Shown here in pieces: positions 6,800-12,054 of a DNA stretch of 12,054 nucleotides. The DNA comes from Bacillota bacterium (GTDB lineage: Bacteria; Bacillota; Clostridia; Oscillospirales; Acutalibacteraceae). Numbering within the stretch: position 1 is the first letter of the stretch; every line of letters starts with the position of its first letter. The position numbers and the translations under genes were made by a program. Below the pieces are notes generated by a model. The model was not told where the DNA came from. It was given only the letters and a program-made list of their open reading frames with translations, and searched no databases. The DNA lies in assembly GCA_023401495.1 (NCBI GenBank), contig JAEXDU010000204.1:1-12054 (forward strand), given 5' to 3'.

Positions 6800-6835
6800 A
6801 TCCCTCGCTCTCAGCGGAGCGGGGGGTTTTGTTTT
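6800..6835 (+). terminator. Strong intrinsic terminator after mgsA
   Basis: CCCTCGCTC (6802-6810) pairs with GAGCGGGGG (6817-6825) as 9 bp including one G-U, around a 6-nt loop. The stem can extend by one or two pairs on the outside. TTTTGTTTT follows (6827-6835). It separates the minD-mgsA unit from hisS. Confidence 0.85.
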
Positions 6836-6841
6836 AACTCG

Positions 6842-6857
6842 CCCGCCGCAAGGCGGG
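6842..6857 (+). promoter_or_regulatory. Stable GNRA-capped hairpin just upstream of the hisS RBS
   Basis: CCCGCC (6842-6847), loop GCAA, GGCGGG (6852-6857): a perfect 6-bp G-C stem with a GNRA tetraloop. It lies 10 nt before the AAGGAG ribosome binding site and 6 nt after the preceding terminator. No T-run follows, so it is not itself a terminator. It may protect a processed hisS mRNA end or tune translation; both are inference. Confidence 0.4.
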
Positions 6858-6881
6858 AACAGAAAATAAGGAGTGTTTTTT

Positions 6882-8189
6882 ATGGCATTATTGGTTCAGG
6901 GCCCCAAGGGTACACAGGATCTTCTGCCCGAACAGACCGCGCGCTGGCAGGTGGTAGAGCAGGTGATGCGTGAAGAGGCGTCACTGTATGGCTATGGCGA
7001 AATCCGCACCCCTGTTTTTGAGCATACGGAGCTGTTTCAGCGTTCGGTAGGCGAAACCACCGACGTGGTTCAAAAAGAGATGTACACGTTTAACGATAAA
7101 GGCGGGCGCTCCATTACCCTGCGCCCCGAAGGTACCGCGGGCGCGGTTCGCGCCCTGCTTGAGCACGCCCTTTACAACGAAGGCCTGCCGGTAAAGCTGT
7201 ATTATTTCACCTCCTGTTATCGGTATGAGAAGCCGCAGGCCGGCCGCCTGCGCGAATTCCACCAGTTCGGCGTGGAGGCCTTTGGCTCCGCCGACCCGAT
7301 CGCCGACGCGGAGACCATCCTGCTGGGCAAGTCGATCTTCGACCGCCTCGGCATGCGCGGCTACTCCATCGAGATCAACTCCATCGGCTGCCCCGAATGC
7401 CGTGCCAAATACCACCAGGCACTGAAGGAATATTTCGCGGCGTCCATCGACCAGCTGTGCGATACCTGCAAGGACCGTCTTGACCGCAACCCTATGCGCA
7501 TTCTGGACTGCAAAAATCCGCCCTGCGCAGAGGTGGCAAAGGACGCGCCCATCATGCTCGACTACCTGTGCGACGACTGCCGCGAGCACTTTGACGGCGT
7601 GAAGAGCTATCTGGACGACGCCGGTGTGAAATATGAGGTAAACCCCACCATCGTGCGCGGGCTGGATTACTACACCCGCACGGTGTTTGAATTTGTATCG
7701 AACGACCTCGGCTCGCAGAGCACCTTCTGTGGCGGCGGACGCTATGACGGCCTGGTGGCCGAAATGGGCGGCAAGCCCCTGCCCGCACTGGGCTATGCGA
7801 TCGGCCTTGAGCGCGTACTGATGATTCTGCAGGCGCAGGGAATAGAGTTGCCGGTGCAGTCTCAGTGCGAACTGTTCGTTGCAGCTATTGGTGAGGCCGC
7901 GCAGAAGCGCGCGTTTGCCCTGGTTCGCCGCATGCGGGAATGTTCTGTGTTCGCGCAGTTCGATTCCTGCGGGCGCAGCCTGAAGGCCCAGATGAAGTAC
8001 GCCGACAAGATCGGCGCGGACTACACGCTGGTGCTGGGAGACGACGAGCTGCAGAGCGGGCGCGGTAAGCTGAAAAACATGAAGACGGGCGAGCTGACAG
8101 AAATTGCTTTGGACGAAGAGACCTTTGCGTCACAGTTTCTGGCGGCCACGGTAGCGGCAGGCCCGGCCGGTGCAGACTCTTCCATTTGA
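6882..8189 (+). CDS. hisS: Histidyl-tRNA synthetase
   Basis: Class II aminoacyl-tRNA synthetase that charges tRNA-His. The product has 435 residues. Seen are GPKGTQDLLP near the N-terminus, motif 2 with YRYEKPQAGRLREFHQFG (113-130), the histidine-specific GLDYYTR (260-266), CGGGRYDGL, and motif 3 GYAIGLERVLM (304-314). The C-terminal anticodon-binding domain starts near residue 328, followed by a short Ala/Gly-rich tail. The ATG at 6882 is 8 nt after AAGGAG (6868-6873); a GTG at 6873 overlaps that site and is rejected. A free-standing HisZ regulatory subunit is excluded because the catalytic motifs are intact. It sits upstream of aspS, a common pairing in Firmicutes. No T-box leader was found, and the hisS promoter is not clear. 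Confidence 0.96.
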   Translation: MALLVQGPKGTQDLLPEQTARWQVVEQVMREEASLYGYGEIRTPVFEHTELFQRSVGETTDVVQKEMYTFNDKGGRSITLRPEGTAGAVRALLEHALYNEGLPVKLYYFTSCYRYEKPQAGRLREFHQFGVEAFGSADPIADAETILLGKSIFDRLGMRGYSIEINSIGCPECRAKYHQALKEYFAASIDQLCDTCKDRLDRNPMRILDCKNPPCAEVAKDAPIMLDYLCDDCREHFDGVKSYLDDAGVKYEVNPTIVRGLDYYTRTVFEFVSNDLGSQSTFCGGGRYDGLVAEMGGKPLPALGYAIGLERVLMILQAQGIELPVQSQCELFVAAIGEAAQKRAFALVRRMRECSVFAQFDSCGRSLKAQMKYADKIGADYTLVLGDDELQSGRGKLKNMKTGELTEIALDEETFASQFLAATVAAGPAGADSSI

Positions 8190-8214
8190 CGGAGCCGCGC
8201 TTTTTTACTATAAT
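8186..8214 (+). promoter_or_regulatory. Sigma-A type promoter of aspS overlapping the hisS stop codon
   Basis: TTGACG (8186-8191) contains the hisS TGA stop. It is followed after exactly 17 bp by a perfect TATAAT (8209-8214). Transcription should start near 8220-8222. aspS can therefore be expressed apart from hisS. Confidence 0.8.
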
Positions 8215-8220
8215 AAATAC

Positions 8221-8355
8221 AGTTGCAGACAAAGCACGGAAAACGATCCTTTCTTCCCCGTCTCTGGCGGGGAAGAAAGGAAACACCTGCTGTTTCTGCG
8301 GCAATTTCAGGAAAAGAAACTGGCAGGCTCAGCCTGAGGATAGAGGAACGATACA
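8221..8355 (+). promoter_or_regulatory. Structured aspS 5' leader
   Basis: About 135 nt of non-coding leader holds three pairable elements. The first is a perfect 13-bp hairpin (8248-8260 with 8268-8280, loop TCTCTGG). The second is a two-part stem, CCTGC/GCAGG (8286-8290, 8323-8327) enclosing GTTTC/GAAAC (8292-8296, 8316-8320). The third is CAGGC/GCCTG (8324-8328, 8332-8336), which shares bases with the second. There is no terminator T-run, and the T-box signature (TGGNACCGCG-like) is not present. The GAGGAA ribosome binding site (8343-8348) follows. A regulatory role is inference. Confidence 0.45.
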
Positions 8356-10143
8356 ATGGCAGAATTTATGAGCGGACTAAAAAGAACCCATTACTGCGGT
8401 ACCCTGCGGCAGGAACACGTTGGAACAGAAGTGGTCGTATGCGGCTGGGTACAGCGTCAGCGCGATTTAGGACAGCTGATTTTTGTTGACCTGCGCGACC
8501 GCACCGGCCTTTTGCAGCTGGCATTTAATGACGCGACCGACCGGCAGATTTTTGAAAAAGCCGCGGGCGTTCGCGCGGAATATGTCCTCGCGGTGCGCGG
8601 CGTAGTGCGCGAGCGCTCCGCCAAAAACCCCGAGCTGCCCACCGGCGACGTGGAAATTGAGGTTCAGGAGCTGAGGGTTCTCGCAAAGGCAGAGACCCCG
8701 CCCTTTGAAATTGTGGAGCATTCCAATGTAAAGGAAGAACTGCGGCTGAAATACCGCTACCTGGATCTTCGCCGCCCTGACATGCAGGACAAGATCATCC
8801 AGCGCCACAAGATCGTTAAAATTGCCCGCGATTACTTTGACGATAACGGCTTTCTGGAGATCGAGACCCCGATCCTGATTAAATCCACGCCCGAAGGCGC
8901 CCGCGATTACCTTGTGCCGTCGCGCGTGTTTCCGGGGAATTTCTTCGCGCTGCCGCAGTCGCCCCAGCAGTACAAGCAGCTTTTGATGCTCTCGGGCTTC
9001 GACCGCTACATGCAGGTGGCCCGCTGCTTCCGCGATGAGGACCTGCGCGCGGACCGTCAGCCGGAATTCACCCAGATCGACCTCGAAATGTCCTTTATTG
9101 AGCCGGAAGACGTCATGGCAATCGGAGAAGGCTTTATCCGCGACGTATACAAGCGTTTGCAGAATATCGACATTCCCACGCCGTTCCGCCGCATCACGTG
9201 GCATGAGGCGATGGAGCGCTTTGGCTCCGACAAACCCGACCTGCGCTTCGGCCTGGAGCTTGTCAACCTGAGCGATGTTCTGAAAGATACCGAGTTCCGT
9301 GTGTTCGCCGGCGCTTTGTCGGCGGGCGGATCGGTGCGCGGCATTAACCTGAAGGGCAAGGCGGACGAGCTCAGCCGCAAGGAAATCGACAAGCTGACCG
9401 AGACCCTCAAGGCTTACGGCGCACAAGGCCTGGCGTGGACGCGCCTGACCTCGAACGGCGAAAGCTCCAGCTATGAAAAATTCCTGTCGGAGCAGGAGGC
9501 CGCGGCGGTGAGAACCGCGCTCGGCGCCGAGACCGGCGACGTTCTTCTGCTGGTGGCCAGCCCCAAAAACAGCGTGGTATTCGCCTCGCTGGGCGCGCTG
9601 CGCTGCGAGTTGGCAAAACGCTTTGGCCTCATCGACGATTCCAAGCCGTGCCTGCTGTGGGTTACCGACTTCCCGCTGTTCGAGTACGACGAGGAGGAGA
9701 ACCGTTATGTGGCGATGCACCACCCCTTCACCGCACCGCGTGAGGAAGACCTTGACAAGCTGACCTCTGACCCCGGCAGCGTATGCGCCAAGGCATACGA
9801 CATGGTGCTCAACGGAAATGAAATCGGCGGCGGTTCCATCCGTATCAACACCCCCGAGGTGCAGCGCCAGATGTTCCAGGCGCTTGGCTTTACGCCCGAG
9901 CAGGCCCAGCAGCGCTTTGGCTTTTTGATCGACGCATTTCGCTACGGCGCCCCGCCCCACGGCGGCATGGCGTTCGGGCTCGACCGTCTGGTGATGCTGA
10001 TGCTTGGCTGCGACAGCATTCGCGACGTGATCGCGTTCCCGAAGGTCGCCAATTCCAGCGAGCTGATGAGCAGCGCGCCGGACGTGGTAGACCCCAAACA
10101 GCTGGCGGAGCTTGGCCTTTCGATCGTTTCGCAGGCGGAGTAA
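8356..10143 (+). CDS. aspS: Aspartyl-tRNA synthetase (bacterial type)
   Basis: Class II synthetase that charges tRNA-Asp. The product has 595 residues, the usual bacterial length. Domain order: N-terminal OB-fold anticodon domain (about 1-115, with CGWVQRQRDLGQLIFVDLRD), catalytic core with QSPQQYKQLLM and motif 2 CFRDEDLRADRQPEFTQID (224-242), the bacterial GAD insertion (about 285-420), then GNEIGGGSIRI (487-496) and motif 3 GMAFGLDRLVMLMLG (537-551). The ATG at 8356 follows GAGGAA by 7 nt. Leu38, aligned with E. coli Leu30, is the residue associated with a discriminating enzyme; non-discriminating bacterial AspRS usually has His there. So Asn-tRNA is probably made by a separate route, which is inference. 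It has its own promoter and structured leader, and a strong terminator downstream. Confidence 0.96.
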   Translation: MAEFMSGLKRTHYCGTLRQEHVGTEVVVCGWVQRQRDLGQLIFVDLRDRTGLLQLAFNDATDRQIFEKAAGVRAEYVLAVRGVVRERSAKNPELPTGDVEIEVQELRVLAKAETPPFEIVEHSNVKEELRLKYRYLDLRRPDMQDKIIQRHKIVKIARDYFDDNGFLEIETPILIKSTPEGARDYLVPSRVFPGNFFALPQSPQQYKQLLMLSGFDRYMQVARCFRDEDLRADRQPEFTQIDLEMSFIEPEDVMAIGEGFIRDVYKRLQNIDIPTPFRRITWHEAMERFGSDKPDLRFGLELVNLSDVLKDTEFRVFAGALSAGGSVRGINLKGKADELSRKEIDKLTETLKAYGAQGLAWTRLTSNGESSSYEKFLSEQEAAAVRTALGAETGDVLLLVASPKNSVVFASLGALRCELAKRFGLIDDSKPCLLWVTDFPLFEYDEEENRYVAMHHPFTAPREEDLDKLTSDPGSVCAKAYDMVLNGNEIGGGSIRINTPEVQRQMFQALGFTPEQAQQRFGFLIDAFRYGAPPHGGMAFGLDRLVMLMLGCDSIRDVIAFPKVANSSELMSSAPDVVDPKQLAELGLSIVSQAE

Positions 10144-10283
10144 AACAAGTGATTTCTGCGCCCGGTGCAGGCCTGGGCTCCAGCAGCTTCGGGCCATCCG
10201 TATGGCGGGCCGCTCTGTGTGTGCAAACCGGTACAGCAGAGCCGGGATCCCACATTATCACCAGCCGGCAAAGAAACCTTTTC
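10144..10283 (+). other. GC-rich structured 3' region between aspS and its terminator
   Basis: About 140 bp with no credible gene. It can form small hairpins: GCCAT/ATGGC around CCGT (10193-10206), and GCTCTG/CAGAGC (10212-10217, 10237-10242) with an inner TGT/ACA. It also contains a GGGATCCC palindrome. It leads directly into a strong terminator, so it is either a long aspS 3' UTR or a small RNA. No promoter for a separate transcript was found, and no known RNA family was recognised. Confidence 0.3.
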
Positions 10284-10315
10284 AACGCCGTTCTGTGTCA
10301 GAGCGGCGTTTTTTT
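10284..10315 (+). terminator. Strong intrinsic terminator ending the hisS-aspS region
   Basis: AACGCCGTTCTG (10284-10295) pairs with CAGAGCGGCGTT (10299-10310) as 12 bp with one G-U, around a TGT loop. It runs into a T-tract (10309-10315). Confidence 0.9.
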
Positions 10316-10346
10316 ACGGGATTTAAAATTTTTTCCTAATTTTTCT

Positions 10347-10374
10347 TGAACTGTGCAATAAAACGGCACGGAAT
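10347..10374 (+). promoter_or_regulatory. Possible ECF-type autoregulated promoter of the sigma factor gene
   Basis: TGAAC (10347-10351) is followed after 17 nt by CGGA (10369-10372). This is similar in layout to ECF promoters (AAC-type -35, CG-containing -10). No good sigma-A promoter with a matching -10 box was found between the upstream terminator and the sigma gene. ECF sigma operons are often self-activated, which makes this plausible but unproven. Confidence 0.3.
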
Positions 10375-10403
10375 TTCATTATTCTAACAGAGGGAGTTTC
10401 TAT

Positions 10404-10973
10404 ATGGTGACTGGAAACGGAAACGGGAACCATCAATCATATCAAGCCCCCACAGACCAACTCATGCGGCAGGTGGCCGCGGGAGAGGACTGGGCCTTCG
10501 CTCAGCTCTACCTGAGTACACAGCATGCGGTTTACGCGTTGCTGCTCTCTCTGGTCAAAAATCCCGCAACCGCAGAGGACCTGATGCAGGATACGTATCT
10601 GAGCATCCGACAGTCTGTGGGAACTTACATCCCTCAGGGCAAGCCGATGGCGTGGATCTTTACGATCGCCAAAAACCTTGCCTACCAGGAGCTGCGCCGC
10701 GCCAATAAGCAGGGGACTGAAAATTTCGATGATCATGAGGATGCCTCCGGCGAAGACAATATTTCGCAGGCTATTGATAACATCGTTTTAAGAAGCGCCC
10801 TGACGATTTTGGAGGAGCGGGAACGCAAAATTGTGCTGCTGCACGTAGCCGCCGGGATGAAGTTCGTTGAGATCGCATCCCTGACGGAGACGCCGCTGGG
10901 TACGGTATTATCCTCTTATCACCGTGCGATGCGCAAGCTCCAGAAATCCGTCCGAGAGGGGGCAGTTCAATGA
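10404..10973 (+). CDS. ECF-type RNA polymerase sigma factor
   Basis: Alternative sigma factor of 189 residues with only regions 2 and 4, as in the extracytoplasmic-function group. Region 2 spans about residues 34-101, with LVKNPATAEDLMQDTYL and the promoter-melting segment around GKPMAWIFTIAKNLAYQELRR (79-99). An acidic linker (104-120) follows. Region 4 is at about 128-182, with LEERERKIVLLHVAAGMKF and the helix-turn-helix EIASLTETPLGTVLSSYHRA. The ATG at 10404 follows AGAGGGAG. Its TGA overlaps the start of the next gene (ATGA), so the pair is translationally coupled, as expected for a sigma factor and its anti-sigma factor. It lacks the domain layout of SigI although its partner looks like RsgI. 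The target genes are unknown. Confidence 0.92.
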   Translation: MVTGNGNGNHQSYQAPTDQLMRQVAAGEDWAFAQLYLSTQHAVYALLLSLVKNPATAEDLMQDTYLSIRQSVGTYIPQGKPMAWIFTIAKNLAYQELRRANKQGTENFDDHEDASGEDNISQAIDNIVLRSALTILEERERKIVLLHVAAGMKFVEIASLTETPLGTVLSSYHRAMRKLQKSVREGAVQ

Positions 10974-12054
10974 AACGGTCTGAGCTGAAACAATCGCTCA
11001 AATTCGCTGTTCTGCAATCCACACCGGACTTATTGCCCACCCTTCTGCCGGGCTATTCGGTAGAAGAAATCCCTTTGCCGTGTCCTACGGCGGAGGAAGC
11101 CCTTTGCGGAATCAACCAAGTGGTTGTGCCAAGAAAAAGGCCCCGATTTCAGATTGCATGCGTCATGGCAGCCGTTTGCATTGTGTTTTTGAGCGTCTTT
11201 TACCTGGCACAGCCGAAGGTAGATTCTATCGTCAGTATTGACGTGAATCCCAGTATAGAGCTAACTATTGATCAGAATGACCGAGTCATCAAGTCAAAGG
11301 CATCCAACGATGACGCGGCCGCAATTTTGAAGAATATGAATCTGCGGGATAAGGATATCAGCGAAGCCACCGGCACGATTGTCAATCGTCTGCTGGAGCA
11401 TGGCTACCTGGCTAAAAACAGCACAGACAACGCGATCCTGATCTCCGTAGCCAGCCGGAATGGGCAAAACCCAACACAGCTGCAGGAAAAAATGGCGGAC
11501 GGTATTGAAAACGTCCTGAAAGAGAATAATGCCAGCGCTACGGTGCTGCGCCAGACGGATACTTTGTCGGACGATCTTCAGAAATTCGCCAGCGAAAACA
11601 AGGTTTCCCTTGGCAAGGCGGATCTGGTCCGCAAGCTGACGGAACAGGATTCTTCTCTTGACGCGTCGGCGCTTTGTAAAATGTCGCTGAAGGATCTGAA
11701 CAAACTGATGGAAAGCAAAAAACTGGAAGTCAGTGGACTGGTAATTGGCGAGGAAGGCGATCCTTCCGTTTCGTCCGGCCAGCCTGGCAACGATCCTGTT
11801 TCCTCTTCCTCCGGCAAAGAGAGCTCCGCACCGGAAAGCGGCGCGGGCGGTTCGCAGACAGAAGATCCCTTCGGGTCGGGAACGACCTCCAGAAACTCTT
11901 CGTCTTCGAGGCCGCACTCGCACACTTCTTCCGGGAACGGTGCAACCTCTGGCGGACAGGATGGAAGCTCAGTATCCAGCGACGATCCGATTTACACCCC
12001 GCCGGATATTGACGACGACATGGAAGATCCCGACGGTGTGCCGTCTTACCCGTT
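10970..12054 (+). CDS. Membrane anti-sigma factor with RsgI-like extracytoplasmic domain (3' partial)
   Basis: Open from ATG 10970, overlapping the sigma stop codon by 4 nt, to the window end: 361 codons with no stop. The cytoplasmic N-terminus (about 1-60) should hold the sigma factor; it does not clearly resemble the RsgI N-terminal domain. A single membrane segment lies at about 62-80. Outside it, VSIDVNPSIELTID (88-101) and RVIKSKASNDDAAAIL (105-120) match the conserved middle domain of RsgI-type anti-sigma factors, in which an Asn-Pro bond (here Asn93-Pro94) is known to be cut spontaneously. A helical, charged segment (about 165-255) follows. From about 262 the chain becomes a Ser/Gly/Asp/Pro-rich low-complexity stretch, probably a spacer to the wall or to a sensor domain beyond the window. 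A signal would free the sigma factor by regulated proteolysis; this is inferred from the family. Confidence 0.82.
   Translation, partial: MKRSELKQSLKFAVLQSTPDLLPTLLPGYSVEEIPLPCPTAEEALCGINQVVVPRKRPRFQIACVMAAVCIVFLSVFYLAQPKVDSIVSIDVNPSIELTIDQNDRVIKSKASNDDAAAILKNMNLRDKDISEATGTIVNRLLEHGYLAKNSTDNAILISVASRNGQNPTQLQEKMADGIENVLKENNASATVLRQTDTLSDDLQKFASENKVSLGKADLVRKLTEQDSSLDASALCKMSLKDLNKLMESKKLEVSGLVIGEEGDPSVSSGQPGNDPVSSSSGKESSAPESGAGGSQTEDPFGSGTTSRNSSSSRPHSHTSSGNGATSGGQDGSSVSSDDPIYTPPDIDDDMEDPDGVPSYP

Noticed and set aside
6774..6801. hisS promoter TTGGGA-N16-TAGGAT overlapping the mgsA terminator
   Set aside because: Each box matches consensus at only 4 of 6 positions. It is possible, since hisS otherwise lacks a promoter, but too weak to annotate.
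6772..6881. T-box riboswitch upstream of hisS
   Set aside because: The interval is only 110 bp, the hairpin with the T-run is an ordinary terminator, and no T-box sequence or specifier arrangement is present.
6873..6881. GTG start for hisS three codons earlier
   Set aside because: The GTG overlaps the AAGGAG ribosome binding site that serves the ATG at 6882.
8186..8371. Small Cys-containing ORF in the aspS leader (TTG start)
   Set aside because: It begins in the promoter, has no ribosome site, and crosses a perfect 13-bp hairpin and the aspS start in another frame.
8467..10197. Very long antisense open frame (576 codons) opposite aspS
   Set aside because: It is a shadow of codon bias in aspS, with no ribosome site or recognisable domains; the + strand protein is unmistakable.

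Overview
The window looks like chromosomal DNA of a fairly GC-rich, rod-forming Gram-positive of the class Clostridia, most likely an Oscillospirales (Ruminococcaceae-type) relative. The reasons are the gene order mreB-mreC-mreD-pbp2-minD-mgsA, strong Shine-Dalgarno sites, TTG starts, -35/-10 promoters with exact 17-bp spacers, and an RsgI-type anti-sigma factor. The genus is inference. All genes lie on the + strand. No tRNA, rRNA, CRISPR array or insertion sequence was seen.

Layout. (1) Positions 2-337: the end of a small CPCC-type zinc-ribbon protein cut by the left edge. (2) Positions 399-5312: the elongasome operon mreB, mreC, mreD and a class B penicillin-binding protein 2. A strong promoter drives it. 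An intrinsic terminator sits between mreB and mreC, followed by a hairpin that can cover the mreC ribosome binding site. (3) Positions 5402-6835: a separately promoted pair, a MinD-like ATPase and methylglyoxal synthase, closed by a strong terminator. (4) Positions 6882-10315: hisS and aspS. aspS has its own promoter overlapping the hisS stop codon and a structured leader of about 135 nt; a strong terminator ends the block. (5) Positions 10404 to the right edge: an ECF-type sigma factor overlapping by 4 nt a membrane anti-sigma factor with an RsgI-like extracytoplasmic domain, cut by the window end.

How the genes work together. MreB filaments, MreC and MreD position and activate PBP2 for lateral wall synthesis. 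Clostridial versions of this cluster commonly carry minC, minD, minE and rodA between pbp2 and mgsA. Here only minD remains, and its product lacks the usual C-terminal membrane-targeting helix. MreC and PBP2 both end in similar Ser/Gly/Thr-rich extracellular tails. The sigma/anti-sigma pair is probably an envelope or extracellular-signal sensor in which an Asn-Pro bond outside the membrane may be cleaved.

No wholly new defence or mobile system is visible. The points most worth a second look are the ECF/RsgI-like pairing, the orphan MinD, the mreB-mreC control region, the aspS leader and the altered MgsA active-site position.
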